This document shows, in pieces, positions 55,717 through 62,901 of a DNA stretch of 64,000 nucleotides. The translations under genes and the position numbers were made by a program. Within the stretch, counting starts at the first letter, position 1, and each line of letters opens with the position of its first letter. The DNA is from Sphingosinicella microcystinivorans (GTDB lineage Bacteria > Pseudomonadota > Alphaproteobacteria > Sphingomonadales > Sphingomonadaceae). The stretch spans positions 248,001 to 312,000 of the forward strand of contig NZ_CP116005.1 of the NCBI RefSeq assembly GCF_027941835.1, written 5' to 3'. Below the pieces are notes generated by a model. That model was not told the DNA's origin. It was given only the letters and a program-made list of their open reading frames with translations, and searched no databases.

Positions 55717-56022
55717 ATGAGTGATAGCCCGGTGCAAAGGCAGAGCGTCGAGCGCCTTCCCGAACAGCGGTCAACCGTCATCACCGACGAGTTGAACAAG
55801 ATCCTGGACATGTTGACCAGTGCCTGCCCCAAGGGAGCGGTCATCAGCTTCGATTTCGATGGCAGACTGCACGTCCATGTCGACGTGCACAGCTTCGAAG
55901 ACATGCTGAAAGTCGAGGGGATCTTGCCGATCCTGGGCGGAGGAACGTTTCACGACATCTCGCGAGGCGATACGCCGCACCGCTCCTTCCATCACCGCCT
56001 GAGCGCCATCGTCGATCGATGA
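55717..56022 (+). CDS. Hypothetical protein (101 aa)
   Basis: ATG 55717 follows GGGGGAAG; an earlier in-frame ATG at 55681 overlaps the DUF4332 stop. The product has LNKILDMLTSACPKGAVISFDFDGRLHVHVDVHSFEDMLKVEGILP (in pieces), a compact alpha/beta pattern with a conserved-looking His/Asp cluster, and a flexible end. I do not recognise the family. It may be in one transcript with DUF4332 (33-bp gap). Confidence 0.55.
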   Translation: MSDSPVQRQSVERLPEQRSTVITDELNKILDMLTSACPKGAVISFDFDGRLHVHVDVHSFEDMLKVEGILPILGGGTFHDISRGDTPHRSFHHRLSAIVDR

Positions 56023-56091
56023 GCGTGAAAGCGGGATCTGAGACCCGACTGGTCGCAGAACTTACGCCTCAGCCAAGAAGAGGACATTGCC

Positions 56092-56451
56092 ATGAGTATA
56101 CTTGATGGAATTCTGGGCCAGTTGGGCAGCAATGTTGATATTGCGAACCTTGCGAGCAAAGTCGGCCTCGATCCAGCGCTGGCAGAAAAGGCCGTTGCCG
56201 CCTTGGGTGCCGCCCATCCGCAGCCCGGCGATACGGTAGCCACTGCCGCTTCACAGACGGGAATAGACAGCGGAACGCTGAGCAAGATCGTCGATCAGAT
56301 TGGCGGCGATGGAGCCCTGGCAAAGGTCAGCCAGCTCATCGGCCAAAACCCGCAAGCTGCCGGACTTCTGGGCAAGCTTGACCGCGACGGCGACGGCAAT
56401 CCCCTGAACGATGTGATGGGCATGGCCAAGAATCTGTTCGGCAAGAGCTGA
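56092..56451 (+). CDS. DUF937 family protein (YidB-like)
   Basis: A 119-residue protein; GAGGAC precedes ATG 56092. Residues 1-115 are YidB/DUF937-like: [44 protein letters not shown] (in pieces) and [39 protein letters not shown] (in pieces), with an acidic DxDGDG loop that may bind a metal. The function is unknown. It lies 68 bp before aqpZ on the same strand. Confidence 0.85.
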   Translation: MSILDGILGQLGSNVDIANLASKVGLDPALAEKAVAALGAAHPQPGDTVATAASQTGIDSGTLSKIVDQIGGDGALAKVSQLIGQNPQAAGLLGKLDRDGDGNPLNDVMGMAKNLFGKS

Positions 56452-56519
56452 AGCCCAGGCGGCGTCACCTCGGTGCGTCATTCGAATGTCGAGGAGTTAA
56501 GTCAAAACAGGAGGGGATC

Positions 56520-57275
56520 ATGGTGCGCAAATTGTCGGCCGAATTTTTCGGCACTTTCTGGCTCGTTTTTGGCGGCTGCGGGTCTGCCGTGCTGGCAGCC
56601 GGATATCCGGAGCTAGGCATCGGGTTTGTCGGGGTCTCGCTGGCTTTCGGCCTGACTGTCCTGACTATGGCCTATGCAGTGGGCGGGATTTCCGGCGGCC
56701 ATTTCAATCCCGCGGTTTCGCTCGGACTGGCCTTGGCCAATCGCTTCAGCTGGAAAGATCTGATTCCCTACTGGATCGCCCAGGTGGTGGGTGCGATTGC
56801 TGCCGCAGTTGTGCTTTACGCCATTGCTTCTGGCAAGACCGGGTGGAGCGCAGGCGGCTTTGCGTCCAACGGCTTTGGTAACCTGTCGCCCGGCGGTTAC
56901 ACGATGCAGGCAGCCCTGCTGATCGAGATCGTTCTGACAGCAGGCTTCCTGATCGTCATCCTCGGCGCGACCTCGAAGGCGGTACCGTCCGGCTTTGCGC
57001 CAATCGCAATCGGCTTGGCGCTGACGCTGATCCACCTGATCTCGATCCCGGTCACCAATACCTCGGTCAATCCAGCCCGGTCCACCGGCGTCGCACTCTT
57101 CGCCGAGACCGCCGCGCTGGGGCAACTGTGGCTGTTCTGGGTCGCGCCGCTCGTGGGTGCGGCAATCGGGGCGCTGATCTGGCGGGTGGTGCTGTCACCC
57201 GGCGAAGTCCCCGAAGACCTCGGTGACGGGTCATTTGTAGACGTCAGCGTGACGCACCTGGAAATCCGCAACTGA
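56520..57275 (+). CDS. aqpZ: Aquaporin Z
   Basis: A 251-residue MIP channel; AGGAGG precedes ATG 56520. Six helices and two half-helices carry the NPA motifs HFNPAVS (63-65) and SVNPARS (184-186). The selectivity filter residues Phe43, His172, Thr181 and Arg187 match water-selective aquaporin Z rather than glycerol facilitators. It moves water rapidly across the inner membrane. The C-terminus (about 20 residues) is longer than in E. coli AqpZ. Gene context is osmotic/envelope stress with the YeaQ-like gene 13 bp downstream. Confidence 0.93.
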   Translation: MVRKLSAEFFGTFWLVFGGCGSAVLAAGYPELGIGFVGVSLAFGLTVLTMAYAVGGISGGHFNPAVSLGLALANRFSWKDLIPYWIAQVVGAIAAAVVLYAIASGKTGWSAGGFASNGFGNLSPGGYTMQAALLIEIVLTAGFLIVILGATSKAVPSGFAPIAIGLALTLIHLISIPVTNTSVNPARSTGVALFAETAALGQLWLFWVAPLVGAAIGALIWRVVLSPGEVPEDLGDGSFVDVSVTHLEIRN

Positions 57276-57288
57276 GGAGGAAGGCACT

Positions 57289-57555
57289 ATGGGCTGGATT
57301 ATCGCACTGATCGTGGGCGGGGTTGCCGGTTGGCTCGCCAGCAAGGTGATGAACCGCGATGCCTCGATGGGCATCTTCTGGAATATTGTTGTTGGCTGCG
57401 TCGGCTCGCTGATCGGCAATGCTGTCGCAGGGCCGCTGCTGGGCATCAGTGGCAGCGTACAGGAGTTTTCGCTGACCGGACTGATCATCGCCTTTGTCGG
57501 CGCAGTGATCCTGCTGGCTATCGTCAACATGGTTCAGCGCAGGAATATTCGCTGA
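57289..57555 (+). CDS. GlsB/YeaQ/YmgE family small membrane protein
   Basis: An 88-residue protein; GAGGAGGAAGG precedes ATG 57289. Three membrane helices with WIIALIVGGVAGWLASKVM and GIFWNIVVGCVGSLIGNAVAG, then LTGLIIAFVGAVILLAIVNM, fit the transglycosylase-associated-protein family of general stress proteins. It is co-transcribed with aqpZ (13-bp gap). The molecular function is unknown. Confidence 0.9.
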   Translation: MGWIIALIVGGVAGWLASKVMNRDASMGIFWNIVVGCVGSLIGNAVAGPLLGISGSVQEFSLTGLIIAFVGAVILLAIVNMVQRRNIR

Positions 57556-57570
57556 ACATATCGATCCGTT

Positions 57571-57595
57571 GGGTGGGGATGATGCCTCCCCACCC
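57571..57595. terminator. Hairpin terminator candidate after the aqpZ-YeaQ operon
   Basis: GGGTGGGGA (57571-57579) pairs perfectly with TCCCCACCC (57587-57595) around a 7-base loop, 16 bp after the YeaQ-like stop and before the convergent DUF3883 fragment. A U-run is missing, but the strength and location favour a bidirectional terminator. Confidence 0.6.
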
Positions 57596-57663
57596 GATGA
57601 CAGTCATATTCTGTTTTTGGCTTGCAGCCTTCGGCTCGTGCTGTCCGACTCCCTGAACCGCCG

Positions 57664-58071
57664 CTAGCGCAGTCCGGCCAGGAAGCTCGTAGCGGTCAAT
57701 TCGACATGGGCTTCCAGCGGAAACCGCAAGACATAGGCCTGCGGTGACCGGGCAAAGCTCCAGACTCGCACCAGGTGCCAGTCATCGCGGCGGGCTTCTG
57801 CAACCGCCAGCTCGTTTCGGGAAATGTGGAAAGGCGTGCGCTCCCACCCATTGGTCGTCTTGACCTCAAGCAGGCGTTCGCGGCCATCGGGCTCATAGCT
57901 GGCGATGTCGAAGCCATAGCCGTCGCCATCCTGTATCGCAGTCCAGCGCACCCGGTCGGCGAGGTCCTCCCGCCCGGCGGAGAGCAATGATCGTTTTTCG
58001 TGGTGCAGGACGAGCTCTTCGCCTGCTTTTCCGAGCGCGCGGTTGCGCGCATTGAGGTGGTCCCGCCTTCT
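57664..58071 (-). pseudogene. DUF3883-domain protein, 5' truncated by an IS
   Basis: The frame starts directly at the end of the older IS at 58072 with RRRDHLNARNRALGKAGEELVL and continues YGFDIASYEPDGRERLLEVKTTNGWERTPFHISRNELAVAEARRDDWHLVRVW (in pieces), the DUF3883 nuclease-like core (D...E-V-K with a PD-(D/E)xK-like pattern). No start codon precedes the conserved part (TTG 57987 would remove conserved residues). DUF3883 domains are normally the C-termini of larger helicase/defence proteins; only this end remains. Confidence 0.75.
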
Positions 58072-58113
58072 TGGACAGTTTGGCGGCTGAGTTAAGCTAA
58101 TCCCAGTTGTCGT

Positions 58114-59004
58114 TCATGCCGCCTGCTTGATCATCAGATCATGGGGGGCATGCCCCCCATGATCTGATTGCCCGATCCGCCGATAGGCCTCGACCGGGGT
58201 TCTGCCGGCAAGGCCCGAGTGCGGACGCTGGGTGTTGTAATAGGTGATCCACCGGCCAAGGCCAGCGCGCAGCTCCGATCCGGTCTCGAAGGCATGGAGG
58301 TAGACGCACTCATACTTCAGGGATCGCCAGAGGCGTTCGATGAAGACGTTGTCCATCCACCGGCCCCGGCCATCCATGCTGATGCGGACCTCGGCCTCGC
58401 GCAGCACGCTGGTGAAGGCGAAGCTGGTAAACTGGCTGCCCTGATCCGTGTTGAAGATTTCCGGTCTGCCGAACCGGGCAAGTGCCTCCTCCAGAGCCGC
58501 GACGCAAAAGCCGGCGTCCATCGTGTTCGACAGGCGCCAGGCCAGCACCTTGCGGGTTGCCCAGTCCATGATCGCCACCAGGTAGAGGAAGCCCCGACGC
58601 ATGGGGATGTAGGTCACGTCGGCGCACCACACATGGTTGGGCCGATCGATCGCCAGCTTGCGCAGCAGATACGGATAGACCCGGTGCTGTGGGTGCGGAT
58701 CGCTCGTGCGCGGCCGCTGGTAGATCGGCGTCAGGCCCATCTTCGCCATCAGCCGCCGTGCTCGGCGACGGCCGACCTCATGTCCTGCACGCCGCAGATG
58801 CCGCGCCATCTGGCGGCTGCCGTACTATGGGCAGTCCATGAAGATCTCGTCGATTACCGTCATTAGTGCCAGCGTCTCGTCCGTTTCTGGCACCGGCGCG
58901 TAGTAATAGGACGAGCGGCTGATCCGAAGCAGACGGCACTGCGCCGCGATCGACAGGTGATGGTGAGCAGGTTCGACCATCGCCCGCCTCCGGTCCACGC
59001 TCAT
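58114..59004 (-). pseudogene. IS3-family OrfB of the older element, with internal amber codon
   Basis: ATG 59004 overlaps the orfA stop by ATGA. The 296-codon frame reads VDRRRAMVEPAHHHLSIAAQCRLLRISRSSYYY (in pieces), the HTH_21 part, and the DDE integrase core with VWCADVTYI, FNTDQGSQFTS and FIERLWRSLKYE. A TAG at 58825-58827 stands after IFMDCP where related transposases have a Trp (DCPWYGSRQM). The frame is otherwise intact, so this is one point mutation. The C-terminal part could be made from ATG 58809, but it lacks the N-terminal domain. Confidence 0.85.
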
Positions 59005-59285
59005 CGACCGAAGGCTTTCGCTAAAAAATCCCGCTCCACGACCAGTTGCCCGATCTTGGCGTGCAGCTTTTCCACCTCGCTCTCGCTGACGGCCTTGGCC
59101 CCATCGCCGGCGCCGGAGAACGTGCTCGCCATTCCGCCGATGGCTTGCCGCTTCCAGGCGGCGATCATTGTATGGTGCACGCCATGCTTGGCCGCCAGCT
59201 CCGCCAGTGTCAGGTCGCCCCGGATCGCTTCGATTGCCACCTTCGCTTTGAAATCGGCGCTGTAGCGCTTTCTCGTCGTCTTCAT
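59001..59285 (-). CDS. IS3-family OrfA of the older element
   Basis: A 94-residue protein from ATG 59285. HTH: KRYSADFKAKVAIEAIRGDLTLAELAAKHGVHHTMIAAWKRQA (in pieces), then a coiled coil VSESEVEKLHAKIGQLVVERDFL. The end KAFGR overlaps the orfB start (ATGA). It should bind the ends of its own element. IS3 copy C lies only 28 bp upstream of the start and may have separated it from its promoter. Confidence 0.88.
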   Translation of the reverse strand: MKTTRKRYSADFKAKVAIEAIRGDLTLAELAAKHGVHHTMIAAWKRQAIGGMASTFSGAGDGAKAVSESEVEKLHAKIGQLVVERDFLAKAFGR

Positions 59286-59344
59286 TCCCGTACCAATCCA
59301 TCAGGTCGGGAGTTGATCTTCCTCCGGTTGTGCGGACACTAGGG

Positions 59345-60208
59345 TTAGCCCGTCATGCGTTGCTCGGCCTGTTCGGGGGTGAGATACCCGAGCGCCGAGT
59401 GCATGCGATGCCGATTATAATAGCCTTCGATATATCCGAACAGAGCCTGCCGGGCTTCGACGTGCGTTGCCCAGCGGCATTGATGGACCAGTTCGACCTT
59501 CAGCGTATGAAAGAAGCTCTCCATCGGCGCGTTGTCGTAACAGTTTCCGGTGCGGCTCATCGACGCGGTCGCGCCGATCGCGGTGAGTTGATCGACATAA
59601 GCCCCGGCGGCATATTGCGATCCGCGATCGGAGTGATGCACGAGTCCGCGTGCTGGTCGCTGCCGTTGGGCGGCCATCATCAACGCAGCGAGCGTCAGTT
59701 CGGTGCGCATGTGATCCCGCATCGCCCAGCCCACGATCTTGCGCGTCGCCAGATCGAGCACGGCCGCCAGATACAGCCAGCCTTCGCCGGTCGGGATATA
59801 GCTGATATCGGCCAGCCACACGCGGTTCGGCGCCGTTGCTTCGAAGCGCTGCGCTAGCAGGTTCGGCGCGATCGGCAGGTAATGGCGGCTGTCGGTCGTC
59901 GAGGGCCGAAAGCGGCGACCGGCAAGCGCACGAATGCCGTGACGGCGCATCAGCCGCTCGACACGACCGCGGCTGCAGCCGCGCCCTTCCGCGCGCAGCG
60001 CGGCATGCATCCGGGGACTGCCGTATCGCCCGGAATGCCGCGCCTGGATCCGGCGGATATCGGCGAGCAACACGGCGTTCTCCGTCATGCGCATACTCGG
60101 CGGTCGATCGCGCCAATCGTAATAGCCGCTGCGCGACACACCGAGCATGCGGCACATGACGCTGACCGGCCAGGGGCCAGCATGGGCGCGGATGAACTGG
60201 AACTTCAC
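59345..60208 (-). CDS. IS3-family transposase OrfB, copy C
   Basis: Intact DDE transposase, the same reading as copies A and B, with GTG 60208 (GGAGA seven bases upstream) or TTG 60226 as start. No disabling change is visible. Confidence 0.93.
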   Translation of the reverse strand: MKFQFIRAHAGPWPVSVMCRMLGVSRSGYYDWRDRPPSMRMTENAVLLADIRRIQARHSGRYGSPRMHAALRAEGRGCSRGRVERLMRRHGIRALAGRRFRPSTTDSRHYLPIAPNLLAQRFEATAPNRVWLADISYIPTGEGWLYLAAVLDLATRKIVGWAMRDHMRTELTLAALMMAAQRQRPARGLVHHSDRGSQYAAGAYVDQLTAIGATASMSRTGNCYDNAPMESFFHTLKVELVHQCRWATHVEARQALFGYIEGYYNRHRMHSALGYLTPEQAEQRMTG

Positions 60209-60236
60209 CGTGGCATCTCCGCGCAAATGCCGACCG

Positions 60237-60518
60237 CTTTTTTAGAATGTCGCGCTCCATGCGCGTGCGATCGAGCTCGCGGCGTAGCCTGGCAATCTCC
60301 GACGCCTGATCCGCCGGCGACGCCATCGACGATGATAGCGGCTTCGCCGCAGGCACTGTCCCCTTGATCTCCAGTGCCCGTTGCCAGCGCCTCAACATCG
60401 TCGGCATGATACCCAACTCACGCGCAACGTCGGCCTGCATCCGACCGCTCGTCTCCCATAGCGTCACCGCCTCGCGCTTGAACTCGTCCGTGAAATATCG
60501 CTTCCCAACCTTTGCCAT
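60237..60518 (-). CDS. IS3-family transposase OrfA, copy C
   Basis: HTH and leucine-zipper protein as in the other copies; ATG 60518 follows AGGAGG, and the A AAA AAG heptamer is at 60243-60237 read on the minus strand. Confidence 0.85.
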
Positions 60519-60602
60519 CTTACACCTCCTGGCTCCAATGAGCCCTTCATCGGTGTCCGCGCAACCGGGGGAAGATCAGAGTAGCTTAACACCCTGTCCA
60601 GA

Positions 60603-60977
60603 TTTCCGGCACCACCTCAGTGCGGCCGATGCGGCAACGCGCTGTTCGACGGGCAGCCAATAACCTTGGGAACTCCAAACTTCGATGCCCATGCCACGAA
60701 AAGCGACATCCCGCTGCTCGCCGATTTCTGGGCGTCGTGGTGTGGTCCGTGCCGTCAGATGGCACCTGCATTTGCCGCGGCGGCAGCGCAACTGGAGCCC
60801 TATGTCCGTTTGGGCAAGCTCGATACTGAAGCGGAGCAAGCGATTGCTGGCCGCTACAGCATCCGTTCGATCCCTACCCTCATCCTGATCCGCAAGGGCC
60901 GCGAAATCGCACGACAGTCTGGCGCCATGCCGGCGAATTCCATCGTCAACTGGGCGCGGCAGGCAATCGGGGCCTGA
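60603..60977 (+). pseudogene. trxC: Thioredoxin 2 (TrxC-type), 5' truncated by the older IS
   Basis: The frame begins at the IS end (60600) with FPAPPQCGRCGNALFDGQPITL, which is the second half of the N-terminal zinc ribbon of TrxC; the first CxxC of the ribbon is missing. The thioredoxin fold is complete: LLADFWASWCGPCRQMAPAF with the active site WCGPC, then SIPTLILIRKGREI with the cis-Pro. No ATG precedes it, only TTG 60666 behind the ribbon (a ribbon-less thioredoxin of 103 residues). TrxC reduces protein disulphides and is oxidative-stress linked. Expression would depend on a start or promoter supplied by chance. Confidence 0.75.
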
Positions 60978-61682
60978 TCAACCGAGCGAGGGGGCAATTT
61001 GCTCCTCCAGTGTGATGCCATCCCGGATGTTGTAGAGTCGGCGGAAGGTCGGAATGATCTTCTCGTCATGTGTCACAACGATAATCGCGGTATCGAACTG
61101 CCGGGCCATGCTGTTGAGCAGATCGACGACCGCCAGCGCGCGGACACTGTCGAGCGGCGCGGTCGGCTCATCGGCCAGAATAACCGGCGGGCGGTTAACG
61201 AGCGCACGGGCAATTGAAACCCGTTGTTGCTCCCCGCCGGAAAGCTGCGATGGCATGGCCCCCGCCCGGTGCCCGACGTCGAGGGCATCAAGCAGATCGC
61301 GCGCTTCCTTGCGGGCGACGGCATTTGGCTTGCCCGCCAGCATGGGTAGCAACGCCACATTGTCGGTCACGTCGAGAAACGGGATCAGATAGGGTGCCTG
61401 GAAAATGAACCCGATGAGGTCGCGCCGCAGTGCGCGCAAGTCGCGGACTTTCCAGCCATCGTCGTAAATCACATTGTCGCCGATGATCATCCGGCCCGAA
61501 CTGGGCTCGATCACCGCGCCGAGGCACTTGAGTAGCGTGCTCTTGCCCGAGCCAGATGGCCCGATCAGCCCCACGACCTCGCCTTTGGCGACCGCCATGT
61601 TTACCCCGCGCAGGGCGTGGACCGCGGTGTCGCCGCTGCCATAGGTCTTGACCAGGTTCTCGATGCGGATGCCTTCAGCCAC
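60978..61682 (-). CDS. ABC transporter ATP-binding protein (LolD/MacB class)
   Basis: A 234-residue ATPase that starts with GTG 61682, overlapping the permease stop by 8 bp (GAGG upstream). Walker A GLIGPSGSGKSTLL, Q-loop FIFQAPYLIPFLDV, signature QLSGGEQQRVSIARAL, Walker B VILADEPTAPLDS and H-loop VTHDEK are complete. The sequence class (VKTYGSGDTAVHALRGVN) fits the MacB/LolD/DevA type, which works with FtsX-like permeases. It is the third gene of the adaptor-permease-ATPase operon. The substrate is unknown. Confidence 0.92.
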   Translation of the reverse strand: MAEGIRIENLVKTYGSGDTAVHALRGVNMAVAKGEVVGLIGPSGSGKSTLLKCLGAVIEPSSGRMIIGDNVIYDDGWKVRDLRALRRDLIGFIFQAPYLIPFLDVTDNVALLPMLAGKPNAVARKEARDLLDALDVGHRAGAMPSQLSGGEQQRVSIARALVNRPPVILADEPTAPLDSVRALAVVDLLNSMARQFDTAIIVVTHDEKIIPTFRRLYNIRDGITLEEQIAPSLG

Positions 61683-62877
61683 CGATCGCCTCCGCCGGAT
61701 CGACCTTGATCGCCGCATGGATGGCCAGCAGGCTCGCCAGCGTACAGATGCCCATGACCACGAAAAAGCCGCGCAGGGAATCAGCGGGCAGCAACAGCAC
61801 GTATTTCGGGAAGAACGGCGCCCAGAAACTGGCTGCAATCTTCCCCACGGCGAATCCGATCAGGCCAAGGCCCAGCGCTTGTTGCAGGATCATGCCGGCA
61901 ATCGTCCGGTTGCGGGTGCCGATCAGCTTGAGCACCGCAATCTCGCGGATCTTGCCGATCGTCATGGTGTAAATGATGAAAGCGACGATCGCCGCGCTGA
62001 CGATGGCCAGGATCACCAGGAACATGCCGATCTGCCGCGCGGAATTGGCGATCATCTTGTCGATCAGAATGCTCTCCATATCGGCGCGGGTATAGACTGT
62101 CACCCGCTGCCAGCGCCGGATTGCCGCGGCGACCTGATCGGCATCGGCCCCCGGCTTCACCGTCACGAGCACGGCATTCACATTATTGCTGCTCGCCTGG
62201 GCGGCATTGACCGCTTCGGCCACCGCCGGATTGCCCGGCGGGTTCAGCACCGGGCTGGACGCCGTGCGCGCCCGTTCCCGGACTATGGCGTCGCTGTCCC
62301 TATCGAACTGCGCGTCCTGCGCGTCCTTGAGCGACAGGAACAGCATGGGGTCGCCCCCGGACGAGACCATGCGGCTGGTCAATCCGACGATGCGGTAAGT
62401 ATTCCGGCGCACTTTCACCCGGTCGCCGATGGCGAAGCCGGTCTTGACGTCTGCTATGGCCTCGTAGTGGCCGTGCACGATCCGGCGGCCGGCGAGCAGG
62501 TGGGGCGGCTGTCCCGGCTCACCGGGAATGGCAACTTCCGCGCCCACCACCATGACTCGCACATCACTGCCTTCATGCGCGATCTGCATGGTAAGGTAGG
62601 TGACACCCGCCGCGCGATCGACCCCGGCCATGGCGCGGATCGGGCGCTCGGTATCCTCGTTGAGGCTCGATGGCTCGGCATAGGGGCCAAGCGTGTCTTT
62701 CTGTACGACCCACAAGTCCGCACCGCTGTTGTCGAGCAGCGCCTGGGCATCGTCCACCATGCCCCGATAGACACCGGCCATGGACAGGGTGACGCCGATC
62801 AGCAGCCCCAGCCCCACGCCGGTGAGGACGAACTTGCCCCAGCCATGGAGGATGTCGCGGCCGGCCAGACTGATCAT
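61675..62877 (-). CDS. FtsX/MacB-like ABC permease (DevC type)
   Basis: A 400-residue protein: an N-terminal helix (GKFVLTGVGLGLLIGVTLSMAGV), a large periplasmic domain (residues about 45-260) and three C-terminal helices (GMFLVILAIVSAAIVAFIIYTMTIGKIREIAVLK, ILQQALGLGLIGFAVGKI, LRGFFVVMGICTLASLLAIHAAIKV, read in pieces). This four-helix plan is the FtsX/MacB mechanotransmitter fold. With the ATPase and HlyD-like adaptor it forms an efflux pump that moves substrate from the periplasm or inner membrane outward. The start at 62877 has a short overlap-free gap of 24 bp to the adaptor gene. Confidence 0.9.
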   Translation of the reverse strand: MISLAGRDILHGWGKFVLTGVGLGLLIGVTLSMAGVYRGMVDDAQALLDNSGADLWVVQKDTLGPYAEPSSLNEDTERPIRAMAGVDRAAGVTYLTMQIAHEGSDVRVMVVGAEVAIPGEPGQPPHLLAGRRIVHGHYEAIADVKTGFAIGDRVKVRRNTYRIVGLTSRMVSSGGDPMLFLSLKDAQDAQFDRDSDAIVRERARTASSPVLNPPGNPAVAEAVNAAQASSNNVNAVLVTVKPGADADQVAAAIRRWQRVTVYTRADMESILIDKMIANSARQIGMFLVILAIVSAAIVAFIIYTMTIGKIREIAVLKLIGTRNRTIAGMILQQALGLGLIGFAVGKIAASFWAPFFPKYVLLLPADSLRGFFVVMGICTLASLLAIHAAIKVDPAEAIGG

Positions 62878-62901
62878 GACGATATCACCATGACGGACCG
62901 G

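Larger units (their letters stand above)
59314..60578 (-). mobile_element. IS3-family insertion sequence, copy C (1265 bp, inverted)
   Basis: Same element as copies A and B, in reverse orientation, with TGATCTTCC ends and a GAGT duplication at 59310-59313 and 60579-60582. It has the five-C form of the left repeat, like copy A. It is inserted in the older IS between its right end and orfA. Confidence 0.95.
58072..60600 (-). mobile_element. Older IS3-family insertion sequence carrying IS3 copy C
   Basis: The ends share TGGACAG followed by GTTAAGCTA (58072-58100 and, inverted, 60583-60600), and between them are orfA and orfB of an IS3-family element different from copies A to C. Removing IS3 copy C with its GAGT duplication leaves about 1260 bp, the usual size. 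Its orfB has an in-frame amber codon, so the element is no longer self-mobile. No target duplication is seen around it, and both neighbouring genes are cut exactly at its ends. Confidence 0.85.
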
